Below, one piece after another: positions 1 through 9,126 of a stretch of DNA of 64,000 nt. The stretch covers positions 1 through 64,000 of the forward strand of contig NZ_JAOTEM010000002.1 in NCBI RefSeq assembly GCF_025628985.1, read 5' to 3'. Position numbers and translations under genes: made by a program. The notes beneath the pieces were generated by a model. That model had not been told where the DNA came from. It saw only the letters and a list, made by a program, of their open reading frames with translations, and made no database searches. Each line of letters opens with the position of its first letter. The first letter of the stretch is position 1. The stretch comes from Chryseobacterium edaphi. Its GTDB lineage: Bacteria; Bacteroidota; Bacteroidia; Flavobacteriales; Weeksellaceae.

Positions 1-710
1 TTTTGATGACCCTAATCTCTTATCTCAACACCTAATCTATCCACTCCTGCGCTCCCAGTATCGGGACTGCAAAGATAAAAACTTTTTTTATTCCCACAAA
101 TTTTATTTACACAAAATTTATTGGATTTTTTAAGTTAATTCTATTCAGAGTTTTTTGTTCCTGCCCATCTAAAGGCTCTTCTGCGCTACCTCAAACTTCC
201 GTTTTTCAGTGGGGCAAAAGTAGTACGTTTACTCCTCTACTTCCAAATATATTTAACATAATGTTTAATTTAAATTCATATTCAATCCTAAAGCACTGAT
301 AACCTGAAACAAAAATTTAAACTGAGGTTGGGTAATTCATGGGGAGGTTCGAGAGTTCGAGAGTTGGAGAGTTTTAGGGTTGGAGGGTTGGGGCGTTGTA
401 GGGCTTGGGTTGAAAGATGTGAGTTGGTGATCTATTGTGGCGGGAGTTTACAAGGCTGGGGTTTTGCAGAATGGGTTTTTTGCAGTCGGATGCCACGTGA
501 AATGGTGTTTTAACGTTTAATAAATTTTCGCAAAGGCCTTCGCGGATGAGATTATGTAGTAGAAAGGCTTTCGTAAATCGGAGTACCGGAATGAGGAAGT
601 TTCAAATCAAAATATACGTTTTTTTAACCTTGTAAGGCCGGGATTGTTTTTTTTTGATGAAGGTATCATGGTTTTGAAATTTCTGTTTAATACACATCCG
701 CAACGATGCC

Positions 711-1091
711 GCTCCTACGGAGCTCTCTTTTCCAACTATAAATATTTTCTACAAACATACGCTCCTATTGAGTGCCATGTCTGGAAGAAGTATTATTGTC
801 TACACAGATATTGCTCCTACGGAACTTGACTTCCGGTGGAATCAATTATTCTACAAACATATCGATCGCAAGGAGCTCTTAATTTTTGTGGAATTCATAG
901 AGGCTGTAAACATGGCGCTCCTACGGAGCTGTTTGTTTGGAAGGAGTATTATTGCCTACACAGATATTGCTCCCCGGAGTTTGACGGATATTGTGGGGTG
1001 ATTATTAAAAATATTATACTCACTTTTATACTCCCACGAAATCGATGAATATTGCGAATAGACTATTACAATGCGGAACTCCTACAGAGTT
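711..1091. repeat. Cluster of GCTCCTACGGAGC-type palindromic repeats
   Basis: The 13-base palindrome GCTCCTACGGAGC occurs intact at 711-723 and 917-929. Diverged copies lie at 761-773, 813-825, about 865-877, 969-980 and 1077-1091. Copies are often preceded by a ctacaaacat spacer. A longer direct duplication is visible: 782-826 and 938-981 match closely with a period of 156 bases (both read ...tattattg[tc]ctacacagatattgctcc...). A related pair lies at 49893-49906 and 49946-49958. This is a dispersed, apparently non-autonomous family; its function is unknown. Confidence 0.75.
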
Positions 1092-1269
1092 TCGGTATTA
1101 CAAAATATACGGTTGGTGTACAAACGTTTATGCCTCGAAGCAATTTATGACGATAATTATAAGTGAACCAGAGTGAAAAAATTTATTGAAGTCTAATAAT
1201 GGTAAATTTAGCTGACTGAAAACTTGGATGAATCATACTCTTTGTGGCAAATCGTAATCTGCAGACAAA

Positions 1270-1366
1270 TCCGATAGCCCCGATCGAAACGGCATCCTTT
1301 TTTTGATGGCCGATGCAAAGCAGCGGGCAGCCAAAAAAGATATAGTGGAGAGCGGGATTAAGCTCC
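1270..1366 (+). repeat. Dispersed structured element, copy 1
   Basis: It reads atagccccgatcgaaacggcatcc, then T-rich, a variable centre, then caaaaaagatatagtggag...gctcct. The reverse complement of 54142-54270 has the same conserved flanks (ctagccctgat..aacggcatcc and aaaaaagatatagtgga..gctcct) around a different centre. Conserved arms with a variable tip suggest a structured repeat or RNA rather than a coding remnant. Confidence 0.7.
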
Positions 1367-1401
1367 TGAGAGAAAATCGTCTTGTTATAATATTCCTTTA
1401 A

Positions 1402-1430
1402 ATAAAAATGCCCCTGAAAATTTCAGAGGC
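1402..1430 (-). terminator. Rho-independent terminator after the 1464-2150 gene
   Basis: The minus strand has an imperfect 10-bp stem (GCCTCTGAAA with TTTCAGGGGC, one mismatch) followed by ATTTTTATTT. It lies about 34 bases past the stop codon. Confidence 0.65.
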
Positions 1431-1463
1431 TTTATTGCAGAATTGAGTTTAATTGAGTAAAAA

Positions 1464-2150
1464 TTATTTGGTTTCCTGATATATTATGGTTAAAAATTCA
1501 GCAAAGGATTTTTCTAAACCTACAATATCACCAGATTTTAAATGGAGCGTTCCATCATTCTGACTGCTGTTTCCTAAACGGGCTGAAGAAATTTGATAAT
1601 ATTGATCAGCGTTTTTTGCATTTTTCTGAATTTTGATAGTCGAACCTAAAAGTTTTTTAGTTGAAATTGTATAAACTTCACCACTAACCAAAGGTATTTT
1701 AAAGTAACTGCGTGGCGACAAAATATAATCTTGTCTATTAATACTTATTTTCTGATCTTTTGCGGAAGAAGCAAATAGATATAAATTCCCATCTTCATTT
1801 GAAAATTTATCCGCTGGCAAATAATATAGTTTTAATTTATAATGGGCTACATCAAATTTTTGCGCTTTACCGTCAATACTTTCAAAAGGGTTTACTGAAA
1901 ATGCATTTGCACCGACTTCTTTTGCTTTTTTATAAATCTGAGAGAAAACTGCTGCATCATCTTTTGAATATCCCTGAACTTCAATCTCACCAAGATATTC
2001 TGCGCCGCTGATTTCTTCATTTATATGATAAAAAAATTTGTCTGTGTTAACATTCGTTTTTTCAACCTTCGTCAGATATACGTTTTGTCCAAAAATAAAT
2101 TGCACAGACAAAACAACAATTGCAGTAATAAGATTTTTCATACACTTCAT
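1464..2150 (-). CDS. Secreted protein of unknown function (228 aa)
   Basis: I do not recognise the family. The N-terminus is a clear Sec signal peptide (positive start, hydrophobic LITAIVVLSVQFIFG, then Q), so the mature protein should be periplasmic or surface-located. The start is either the first ATG or the ATG three codons later, which gives a tidier signal peptide. A central stretch KKAKEVGANAFSV resembles small exported stress proteins, but this is weak. It follows rmlD with one base between stop and start and is probably co-transcribed with it. A terminator follows at 1402-1430. Confidence 0.75.
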   Translation of the reverse strand: MKCMKNLITAIVVLSVQFIFGQNVYLTKVEKTNVNTDKFFYHINEEISGAEYLGEIEVQGYSKDDAAVFSQIYKKAKEVGANAFSVNPFESIDGKAQKFDVAHYKLKLYYLPADKFSNEDGNLYLFASSAKDQKISINRQDYILSPRSYFKIPLVSGEVYTISTKKLLGSTIKIQKNAKNADQYYQISSARLGNSSQNDGTLHLKSGDIVGLEKSFAEFLTIIYQETK

Positions 2151-2151
2151 G

Positions 2152-3012
2152 TTATTTGGAAAGTATAATTACACATTCTTCCAAACTGTTTTCCCAATGT
2201 TTTGGATCTATCTTATAAACTTCTTCAATTTTATCAAGACACATTGTACTTCGCTTCGGTCTTTTTGCAGGAGTTGGATATTGTTCTGTCGTCAGCGAAT
2301 TTAATTTTACGGACGATTTTGAAAATTCTGCGATCTTTTTTGCAAATTCAAACCAAGTAGTTTCCGGATAATTTGAGAAATGGAAAATTCCGAAAGTCTT
2401 TTTCGGGTTCTCAATAATTTCCATAATAGCTTCTGCAAGGTCATTTGCATTAGTGGGTTGACCAAACTGATCACCAACAATTCCAAGTTCTTCTTTTTGT
2501 GAGAATAAATTCAGCATTGTTTTCACAAAATTCTTATTGAATTCGGAGTATAGCCATGATGTCCTGAGAATAATTGTTTGAGGATTGGCTTCTAAAGCCA
2601 GCTCTTCTCCTGCTCTTTTAGATTCACCATAAACACCAATTGGGTTTGTGAAATCATCTTCGGAATAATCTAAGTTGGTTTCGCCATCAAATACATAATC
2701 AGTAGAGACATGAATGAAAATAGTTTTATTCTCGGAACATGCTGATGCAAGATTTTCTACACCATAAGCATTTACAGCAAATGCCTTTTCTTTTTCCTGC
2801 TCAGCAAGATCCACTGCGGTATATGCTGAAGCATTGATGCAGAACTCTGGCTTATGTTCAGAGAAAAATTCTTTTATCTGATCTTCATTGGTGATGTCTA
2901 AAGTTTGTGAATCTGTGAAAATAAATTCATAATCCAATTCAAAATCGGTAGCTAATTTTCTGATACAATTTCCTAACTGACCATTGCTTCCTATTACTGC
3001 TATTTTTTTCAT
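2152..3012 (-). CDS. rfbD: dTDP-4-dehydrorhamnose reductase
   Basis: This is a short-chain (extended) reductase catalysing the last step of dTDP-L-rhamnose synthesis, the NAD(P)H-dependent reduction of dTDP-4-keto-L-rhamnose. Visible motifs are the N-terminal nucleotide-binding GSNGQLGN (about residues 8-15), STDYVFDG, the catalytic Tyr/Lys pair in YGESKRAGE, and LRTSWLYS. Its 286 aa is the usual RmlD length. The other rml genes are not in the window. It lies between a thioesterase gene (4 bases upstream) and a secreted protein, suggesting a three-gene unit. Confidence 0.9.
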   Translation of the reverse strand: MKKIAVIGSNGQLGNCIRKLATDFELDYEFIFTDSQTLDITNEDQIKEFFSEHKPEFCINASAYTAVDLAEQEKEKAFAVNAYGVENLASACSENKTIFIHVSTDYVFDGETNLDYSEDDFTNPIGVYGESKRAGEELALEANPQTIILRTSWLYSEFNKNFVKTMLNLFSQKEELGIVGDQFGQPTNANDLAEAIMEIIENPKKTFGIFHFSNYPETTWFEFAKKIAEFSKSSVKLNSLTTEQYPTPAKRPKRSTMCLDKIEEVYKIDPKHWENSLEECVIILSK

Positions 3013-3015
3013 TAA

Positions 3016-3501
3016 CTACGAATTTTTCGCGTTTTGCGATCTTAAAAATTTAACTCTCGGCTGAAAATCCTTCTGCTCTAAATCTACAAAGAATTTGTGG
3101 AAACTATCTTTTATGTCTTGAGGATGAACTTCAGATTTTCTGGTTTTAATATTGAAATAAATTACCGTTACCCACAAAACAGCATGTACAGTTTTCTCAT
3201 CAAGACTTTTCATTAAAATTTCAACCTTTGCAGTTCGATCCTGTATTTCTATAGTTTTGCTGCTGATAACAACCTGCGTATTATATCTTACTTCTCTCAA
3301 ATAAGCAATTTCATTTTGAATGGCAATCCAAGTGCAGCCAGTTTTTTTGGTATATTCTTCGTAAGTAAAACCATAAAATTCTTCTACATGATCTTCTCTT
3401 GCATTGAACATATAGTCGAGATATTTAACATTATTTAAATGCCCGATCGGATCGCAGTCGCTGAATCTAACTTTTACCGTGGTTGAAACTTCTTTTTCCA
3501 T
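3016..3501 (-). CDS. Acyl-CoA thioesterase (4HBT hotdog family)
   Basis: A single-domain hotdog thioesterase, 161 aa, expected to hydrolyse acyl-CoA or acyl-ACP. The family motif is visible near the N-terminus as VRFSDCDPIGHLNNVKYLDY, with the Asp and His-Leu-Asn positions typical of 4-hydroxybenzoyl-CoA thioesterase relatives. Substrate cannot be told from sequence. It leads a minus-strand unit with rfbD and the 1464-2150 gene, and is separated from ompH by a terminator at 3508-3540. Confidence 0.85.
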   Translation of the reverse strand: MEKEVSTTVKVRFSDCDPIGHLNNVKYLDYMFNAREDHVEEFYGFTYEEYTKKTGCTWIAIQNEIAYLREVRYNTQVVISSKTIEIQDRTAKVEILMKSLDEKTVHAVLWVTVIYFNIKTRKSEVHPQDIKDSFHKFFVDLEQKDFQPRVKFLRSQNAKNS

Positions 3502-3507
3502 AGCGCA

Positions 3508-3540
3508 AAAATAAAAAAACCACTCCTAATAGAAGTGGTA
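3508..3540 (-). terminator. Terminator after the second ompH gene
   Basis: On the minus strand a short hairpin (ACCACT with AGTGGT, 9-base loop) is followed by a run of about 12 T/A bases, mostly T. It lies about 30 bases past the stop at 3570 and ends the uppS-bamA-ompH-ompH unit. Confidence 0.7.
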
Positions 3541-3569
3541 GTTTTTATAAATCTTTATAATATTTACTA

Positions 3570-4070
3570 TTAAAGACCTAATTCTTTTTTTACAGCTGGA
3601 GTAGCATCCGGACCTGCTTTGTAAACAAGACCTGTAGAGTTAGCATCCATAATGTAATCATAACCGTTTGCTTTAGCAACTTTAGTTACAACATCCATCA
3701 ATTTTTTCTCGATAGGTTCGAAAAGTAGATCCTGCTTTGCAGTAGCATCTTTTCTCATTTTGTCTTCCATCTGAGCCATCTCTTCCTGAAGTTTCTGCAT
3801 TTCTTCTCCTCTTGCTTTGTTTTCAGCTTCTGTTTTTGTAGGAGCTTCTTTAGTATAAAGAGCATACTTTGTTTGTGCAGCTTCAGCTTTTTTCTTCATT
3901 TCAGCTTGTTTTGCATTTACAAATGTTGTAATTTCTGTATCAGCTTTCTTCTTTTCTGGCATAGCATTAAGAATACCTGCGACATCCAAAGTAGCAATTT
4001 TCTGAGCTTTTGCCATACCTACAGACACAACCATCATCGCTGCTGCAAATAATACACTTAATTTTTTCAT
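3570..4070 (-). CDS. Skp/OmpH periplasmic chaperone, copy 2
   Basis: OmpH-family periplasmic chaperone that holds unfolded outer-membrane proteins on the way to BamA. It has a signal peptide ending near VGMAKAQ, then QKIATLDVAGILNAMPEKKKAD, a Lys/Glu/Ala-rich coiled-coil centre (about residues 45-115) and a conserved end (NGYDYIMDANSTGLVY). At 166 aa it is normal length. It is the last gene of the unit and a paralogue of the gene immediately upstream (4145-4693). Confidence 0.9.
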   Translation of the reverse strand: MKKLSVLFAAAMMVVSVGMAKAQKIATLDVAGILNAMPEKKKADTEITTFVNAKQAEMKKKAEAAQTKYALYTKEAPTKTEAENKARGEEMQKLQEEMAQMEDKMRKDATAKQDLLFEPIEKKLMDVVTKVAKANGYDYIMDANSTGLVYKAGPDATPAVKKELGL

Positions 4071-4144
4071 AACGGGTAATAAATAATTAATTTGTTTTTA
4101 GATTTTAAATTTAAGTAAAAGTTAATTCCGAAAAATAACTTTTA

Positions 4145-4693
4145 TTATTTTTTATTAGTTTTTTTTTCTTTTTCTGTTGTTCCTTTTAGTAAAATATCCA
4201 ATACTTTGTCTGTATAGTCATATCTTTTTTCAAGTGAAATCACATTAATATCGTTGCTTTTATCAAGAACTATACCTAAACCATTCTTCTGAACCATCGT
4301 TCTGATCGCTGCATAAATCTGATCCTGAAATGGCTCTACCAAGTTTGCTCTCAATTGATGAATCTCTCCGGTTTTTCCGAATCTTAAACTTGTCGTGGTT
4401 TTGATGTTTTTATCTAAATCCAAAACTTCCTTTTCTCTCAGCTTTAACTGATCTCCTACTAAAAGAACTTTTTCGTTTTCAAAAGCAGATCTTTTTTTAT
4501 CATACTCAGCCTGCATACTCTGAAGCTCCTGCTCCCAAGTATCAATCTGAGAATTTAGTCTTGCTTCTGCCTCTTTATATTGAGGCATCATATTTAAAAT
4601 GTAATTTGTATCAACCACACCAATTTTTTGTGCGTTGCCGAAACCGAAAAGCAATAATAATGTAAAAGTGAAAAGTGTTTTAAAATTCTTCAT
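4145..4693 (-). CDS. Skp/OmpH periplasmic chaperone, copy 1
   Basis: OmpH-family chaperone, 182 aa, with signal peptide (LFTFTLLLLFGFGNA) and mature start QKIGVVDTNYILNMMP, which is the family signature. A long charged coiled coil (about residues 40-110) follows, then LGIVLDKSNDINVISL. The tail is Lys/Thr-rich. It starts 4 bases after the bamA stop, so translation is probably coupled. Two diverged OmpH paralogues behind bamA is a common Bacteroidota arrangement; division of labour between them is unknown. Confidence 0.9.
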   Translation of the reverse strand: MKNFKTLFTFTLLLLFGFGNAQKIGVVDTNYILNMMPQYKEAEARLNSQIDTWEQELQSMQAEYDKKRSAFENEKVLLVGDQLKLREKEVLDLDKNIKTTTSLRFGKTGEIHQLRANLVEPFQDQIYAAIRTMVQKNGLGIVLDKSNDINVISLEKRYDYTDKVLDILLKGTTEKEKKTNKK

Positions 4694-4697
4694 TGCG

Positions 4698-7238
4698 TTA
4701 TAAAGATTGGTTCATTAAGAAGTGAGTCTTCGTTCCTGACGGTTCTGTTCCAAGAATAGTTTTGTCAAATCCGTATGCGAAATCAAATCCAATCAAACCA
4801 AATGCACCCATGTATACTCTTACACCCACACCAACTGATCTTTTCAACTGGAAAGGGTTGTATTTGCTCCAAGAGTTCCAAACGTTACCTCCTTCAGCAA
4901 AAGTAAGGGCGTAAATTTTGGCAGTCTGGTTCATTGAAATCGGATATCTTAATTCTAACGTAAATCTGTTGTAAATAGTACCTCCACCTTTCTGAGTAAT
5001 ATCATCAACAGTACCACCGTAAGTAGAAGCATTTTCGTAACCTCTCAAAGGAATTAATTCTCTACCATCAAATCTACCTCCGAAAAGTCCTGTACCTCCT
5101 ACATAGAATCTTTCAAATGGCGGCGCTCCCAACTCTTTGTTGTACCCATCCATGAATCCCATTTCAGCAGAAGATCTTAAAACCAATTTACCTACAACCT
5201 CGTTATAAACGTCAGCTTTGAATTTGATTTTGTAGAATTCCATCCACTTATATTTGTCTGTAGGAGCCATTGTTGAATAGTCTTTATTACTAAACAATGA
5301 ATATGGCGGTGTAAATTTACCTGACAATTCAATATTTGAACCTGTTGTCGGGAAAATCGGATCAATACCTGCAGAGTTTCTGCTCAAACCTACATTTAAA
5401 CTTAAGTTATTTGCATTTCCGTATAATTCAGTAGTATCTCCAAATTCGAACGGATAGTTACTGAAGTTATATTTCTGGAACTGAATTCCTGTATATAATG
5501 AGAAATAATCATCCGGCCATTTCAACAATCTGTTTAACCCGACAGTTGCAGAGAAAATATTCAATCTCTGATCCGGACCGCTTACCTGACTGTAATTAAC
5601 TCTTGAGTTATTTAAACTTACAGAAAGTGCAGTTGGTTTTGTTCCAAACAACCACGGCTCAACAAATGATACACCATAATTCTGGAAATACTGTCCCGCC
5701 TGCGCAGTAATTGACAATGTTTGTCCATCACCTTGAGGAACCGGTCTGAAATCTTTAAATTTAAGAAAGTTCTTAAGAGAGAAGTTGTTAAACGTCAATC
5801 CTAAAGTCCCAATAAAGCTGTTACCACCGTAACCTGCCTGTAACTGAACCTGAGAAGATCCTTTTTCTACTAATTTCCAATTGATATCAACAGTATTATC
5901 TTGTTGGTTAGGATTAATTTCCTGCCCAATCTGCTGTGGATCGAAGAAAGACATTCCCGCTAAATCAAAATAAGTTCTCTTGATTTCAGTTTTCTTGAAT
6001 AATTCTCCCGGCTTAGTTCTTAAAGCTCTTAGAATAACGTGGTCATGAGTCGTTGTGTTTCCTTCCCAAGTTACTCTGTTCCACGTAGCTTGCTCACCTT
6101 CGTTGATTCTGATTTCCAAGTTGATGTTATCACCATTTACAGATTTTTCAACCGGTGTAACATTTGAGAAAAGGTAACCGTTATTCATGTATATCGATTT
6201 GATATCTGAATCATCTTCTTTACCTCCGTCTTCACCAACTTTTTTGTTGAATCCTACTGCATCGTAAATATCTCCTTTTTTGTATCCTAAGATTCTCTGA
6301 AGATATTCTGTAGAATAAACCGTGTTTCCGGTAAAACTAATATCACCAATGTAATACTGCTTTCCTTCGCTCAGCTTAACGTTAATCTCGTAATTATTTT
6401 TCTTATTTCTCCAAACAGAATCAGAAACAATTTGTGCGTCTCTGTATCCTAAAGAGTTATAATAACTGATAAGGCTTTGCTTATCTTCTTGATATTTTTC
6501 TTCAATGAATTTAGATGACTTCAAAATACCACCAATTCCGAATCTCTTCTGCTTGGTTTCTTTGAATGCCTTCTTTCTCAATTTTGCATCAGTAACGCTT
6601 TGGTTACCTTCAAACTCGATATGACTGATCTTTACTCTTCTGCCTTTGTCGACATTGATCGTCCAGTCAACCAAATTAGGATCACCTGCATTTACTTTAT
6701 CTTCGATGCTGATTTTTGCATCAGCAAAACCTTTTTTCACATAATCCTTCGGAATATTTGTTTTTAGGCTTGAGATAAGATTCTGAGTGATCTTTGTACC
6801 TGGTTTCAGGTTGTTATCTTTAGCTAATTTTTCATTTTTAGATTTACCAATCCCTTTTCCGACGAATTTTACTTCACCGAGATCCTTTAAATCTTCAAGA
6901 TAAAATTTTAAAACTACTGTTTTACCTTCAATACTTTGAATGTATACTTCTACTTCAGAGAAAGATTGTGTGTCCCAAAGTTTTTTGATGGCACCACTGA
7001 TTTTCTGTCCCGGAATATCTACCTCCTCTCCTTTTGTAAGACCCGTAAATCTTAGAATCTGAGCCGGTGTATATTTTTTTACCCCATCAACAACAATGTC
7101 TTTCAGAGTGTAAGTTCCTGTTTGATTTTCCGCAAGAACAGAGGTTGCATTTACCGCTGTGCTGTCTTGTGGCGTCACCTGTCCATAAAAATGTGCAGAA
7201 GCAGCAAACATAATGATGGGTAATAGTCTAAACTTCAT
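4698..7238 (-). CDS. bamA: Outer membrane protein assembly factor BamA
   Basis: Omp85-family core of the beta-barrel assembly machine in the outer membrane. The N-terminal half is a series of POTRA repeats (for example KISHIEFEGNQSVTDAKLRK, YYIGDISFTGNTVYSTEYL, ATWNRVTWEGNTTTHDHVI), the second half a 16-strand-type barrel with the LRGY version of the VRGF loop motif near residue 731. I start it at the ATG at 7238, which gives a signal peptide ending in FYGQ and an 846-aa protein. The frame is open further upstream to 7409, but that part overlaps uppS and has no signal peptide. It sits between uppS and two ompH genes, a functional chaperone-assembly unit. Confidence 0.93.
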   Translation of the reverse strand: MKFRLLPIIMFAASAHFYGQVTPQDSTAVNATSVLAENQTGTYTLKDIVVDGVKKYTPAQILRFTGLTKGEEVDIPGQKISGAIKKLWDTQSFSEVEVYIQSIEGKTVVLKFYLEDLKDLGEVKFVGKGIGKSKNEKLAKDNNLKPGTKITQNLISSLKTNIPKDYVKKGFADAKISIEDKVNAGDPNLVDWTINVDKGRRVKISHIEFEGNQSVTDAKLRKKAFKETKQKRFGIGGILKSSKFIEEKYQEDKQSLISYYNSLGYRDAQIVSDSVWRNKKNNYEINVKLSEGKQYYIGDISFTGNTVYSTEYLQRILGYKKGDIYDAVGFNKKVGEDGGKEDDSDIKSIYMNNGYLFSNVTPVEKSVNGDNINLEIRINEGEQATWNRVTWEGNTTTHDHVILRALRTKPGELFKKTEIKRTYFDLAGMSFFDPQQIGQEINPNQQDNTVDINWKLVEKGSSQVQLQAGYGGNSFIGTLGLTFNNFSLKNFLKFKDFRPVPQGDGQTLSITAQAGQYFQNYGVSFVEPWLFGTKPTALSVSLNNSRVNYSQVSGPDQRLNIFSATVGLNRLLKWPDDYFSLYTGIQFQKYNFSNYPFEFGDTTELYGNANNLSLNVGLSRNSAGIDPIFPTTGSNIELSGKFTPPYSLFSNKDYSTMAPTDKYKWMEFYKIKFKADVYNEVVGKLVLRSSAEMGFMDGYNKELGAPPFERFYVGGTGLFGGRFDGRELIPLRGYENASTYGGTVDDITQKGGGTIYNRFTLELRYPISMNQTAKIYALTFAEGGNVWNSWSKYNPFQLKRSVGVGVRVYMGAFGLIGFDFAYGFDKTILGTEPSGTKTHFLMNQSL

Positions 7239-7264
7239 TTTATCGTAATCTTTCTTTTCTAAAT

Positions 7265-8014
7265 TTACTGGATTTGTATCTGTTCGCCTGTAAGACCATA
7301 TCTTCTTTCCTTGTTTTGATAATCGACAATACACTGGAAAAAGATGTCTTTTGTGAAATCCGGCCACAGAACATTGAGAAACTGTAGCTCTGCATAAGCA
7401 ATCTGCCAAAGCAGGAAATTGCTTATCCTTATTTCGCCACTGGTTCTAATCAACAAATCTACAGGTGGAAAATCTTTTGTATAGAGATAATTCTCAAATA
7501 ATTTTTCATCAATATTTTCTACATCAACTTTGCCTTCTTTTACGTCGGCGCTGATATTTTTAACGGCATTAAGAATTTCGTTTTGCGAACCGTAACTGAT
7601 TGCCAAAACCAAATTTCCTTTTGTGTTTTCTTTTGTAAGCTCCACAACTTTTAAAAGCTGCTCTTTTACTAATGTTGGTAATTTTTCTAAATTTCCGATC
7701 ACATGCATTCTCAACCCTTTGCTGAAAATCTCTTCTGCTTCCAAAAGCAATGTTTCGGTAAGCAAACTCATCAATGTGTTTACTTCATCAGTAGGACGCT
7801 TCCAGTTTTCTGAGGAAAATGTATATAATGTGAGATAAGGAATATTAACTTCATTACATGCATTAATAGCATTTCTTACAGCATCAATGGCGTTTTTATG
7901 ACCAAATGTTCTTTCTTCTCCACGAGACTTAGCCCATCTTCCATTACCATCCATGATGATGGCTACGTGCTGCGGTAAATTCTCGGAATTTATTTTTTCT
8001 TTAATCAACGACAT
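7265..8014 (-). CDS. uppS: Isoprenyl (undecaprenyl) diphosphate synthase
   Basis: cis-Prenyltransferase that makes the C55 lipid carrier for peptidoglycan and surface polysaccharides. The catalytic Asp22 is in IIMDGNGRWAK; FGHKNA, YTFSSENWKRP and the substrate-binding DLLIRTSGEIRISNFLLWQ motif are all present. Length 249 aa is typical. It precedes bamA by 26 bases and follows the DUF6089 gene by 6 bases, an envelope-biogenesis grouping that is conserved in Flavobacteriia as far as I recall. Confidence 0.95.
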   Translation of the reverse strand: MSLIKEKINSENLPQHVAIIMDGNGRWAKSRGEERTFGHKNAIDAVRNAINACNEVNIPYLTLYTFSSENWKRPTDEVNTLMSLLTETLLLEAEEIFSKGLRMHVIGNLEKLPTLVKEQLLKVVELTKENTKGNLVLAISYGSQNEILNAVKNISADVKEGKVDVENIDEKLFENYLYTKDFPPVDLLIRTSGEIRISNFLLWQIAYAELQFLNVLWPDFTKDIFFQCIVDYQNKERRYGLTGEQIQIQ

Positions 8015-8020
8015 AATTAA

Positions 8021-8914
8021 TTAATCACAATAACATGGTGGTCTTCCGAAAGAATAGGTCAATCCTAAACTAAAGGTATTCATCCAATCTCTTGATTCCA
8101 GGTCTCCAATATTTCTGCTTCCGATAAAAGCAGCTTCTCTTTCTTTAGAAACAGCAAAATAATCTCCTGTCTGTAAAAGCGATCCGCCAGTGGAAGGATT
8201 TAAAATATCTGAGTTATAATTTGATATAACATCTTTCGCAAGTACTTTGCTATGATCTAACTGATCTGTCAAAGCAAGTCTGAATGTAGCTTCTGCAAAA
8301 ATTGCCCAACCGTGGTTGAACTTATACTTTAAACCAACTCCAAAAGGAATATGAGCTACGGTTTTTCTACCAAGTGAATATTCTGTAGTAGTCACAAAAT
8401 CCAGTTCATTGATAGGAGCCTGTGCCACACCATCAGCATTTCTTCTGAAATCATGGTTTAATGTAGCTTTTGGAGCATCAAACATCAAACCTCCAATTCC
8501 GGCAAAAATATATGGACTCACCATACTTAGTTGCTCATTGTTTACCGGAAATAAATTGTATTCGAAAACTACGCTTGCCTCGTATACATTGTTTTTTCCG
8601 TATGAGTTTCTGTTTCTTCTATATTCTTCCTTTGCAGCTTTGTCACTAAACTGAACCTGATTATAACCTAAATCTAATCTTACAGTCTGATGAGGATTAA
8701 AATTAAATCTATATAACAAACCACCATAAAAAGGAACTCCCCAATCTGAAGCTCTATTCAAATCCAATGGCTGCTGCAGAATGTAATTGGTATTCCCTAT
8801 ATCGCCTACTAAATTACTCATGCCAAGACGAATTCCCAATTCATTTCTTTGTGCATTTACACTTACCATTGTACCTAAGAGGGTAAGAAAGCTAAACAAT
8901 AATTTTTTATTCAT
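8021..8914 (-). CDS. DUF6089-type outer-membrane beta-barrel protein
   Basis: A 297-aa exported protein. I choose the ATG at 8914 because it gives a standard signal peptide (KKLLFSFLTLLGTMVSVNA, then Q); an upstream in-frame ATG at 8959 would bury it. The mature part alternates aromatic and polar residues as in a small barrel (GIRLGMSNLVGDIG, VRLDLGYNQVQFS, PFGVGLKYKFNHGWAIFAEA) and ends in SLGLTYSFGRPPCYCD. This matches the family called DUF6089 in Flavobacteriia, found next to uppS. Function is unknown. A -7 box lies at 8957-8964. Confidence 0.8.
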   Translation of the reverse strand: MNKKLLFSFLTLLGTMVSVNAQRNELGIRLGMSNLVGDIGNTNYILQQPLDLNRASDWGVPFYGGLLYRFNFNPHQTVRLDLGYNQVQFSDKAAKEEYRRNRNSYGKNNVYEASVVFEYNLFPVNNEQLSMVSPYIFAGIGGLMFDAPKATLNHDFRRNADGVAQAPINELDFVTTTEYSLGRKTVAHIPFGVGLKYKFNHGWAIFAEATFRLALTDQLDHSKVLAKDVISNYNSDILNPSTGGSLLQTGDYFAVSKEREAAFIGSRNIGDLESRDWMNTFSLGLTYSFGRPPCYCD

Positions 8915-8956
8915 AGAAGAATATGGATTTATGGTTATTTTAAAAATTAATTTTTG

Positions 8957-8964
8957 CAAATATA
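8957..8964 (-). promoter_or_regulatory. Bacteroidota -7 box (TATATTTG) for the uppS-bamA unit
   Basis: TATATTTG on the minus strand fits the TAnnTTTG consensus of the Bacteroidota primary sigma factor. It lies 42 bases upstream of the 8914 start. No convincing -33 TTTG was found at the expected spacing. Confidence 0.45.
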
Positions 8965-9096
8965 AAACATTTTTGTATTAATGATAACCTTAATGTTTCG
9001 TTAAAAATAAATAAAAAAACACAATTTATTATAAAGTAAACGACAAACTGGCAAAATTATTCTTTTTTTAACAGAATGAATCTTTCTTATAAGAGC

Positions 9097-9119
9097 AAAC
9101 CCTCATCAGATGAGGGTTT
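9097..9119 (-). terminator. Hairpin after the Wzc-like gene
   Basis: A 9-bp perfect stem AAACCCTCA/TGAGGGTTT with loop TCAGA lies just past the stop at 9127. No long T run follows on the minus strand, so it is a weaker terminator call than others here. Confidence 0.55.
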
Positions 9120-9126
9120 ATTATCA

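Larger units (their letters stand above)
1..1460. other. Long gene-free stretch made of decayed repeats
   Basis: No convincing gene was found. Positions 343-415 are G-rich and built from repeats of the type gagagttcgagagttggagag. Positions 711-1091 hold a family of GCTCCTACGGAGC palindromes. Positions 1270-1366 hold a copy of a dispersed element that recurs at 54142-54270. The short open frames here (for example 328-513, 644-829, 768-1001, 836-1048) run through these repeats, overlap one another and have no protein-like composition, so they are not called. Confidence 0.7.

Noticed and set aside
1-330. Possible rRNA leader or tRNA near the left edge
   Set aside because: No cloverleaf or rRNA core sequence could be recognised; only AT-rich spacer is visible.
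328-1048. Several short open frames near the left end
   Set aside because: They run through tandem and palindromic repeats, overlap each other in different frames and show low-complexity or repeat-derived sequence rather than protein-like patterns.
7239-7409. N-terminal extension of bamA
   Set aside because: The frame is open but lies inside uppS; the ATG at 7238 gives a proper signal peptide directly before the POTRA region.
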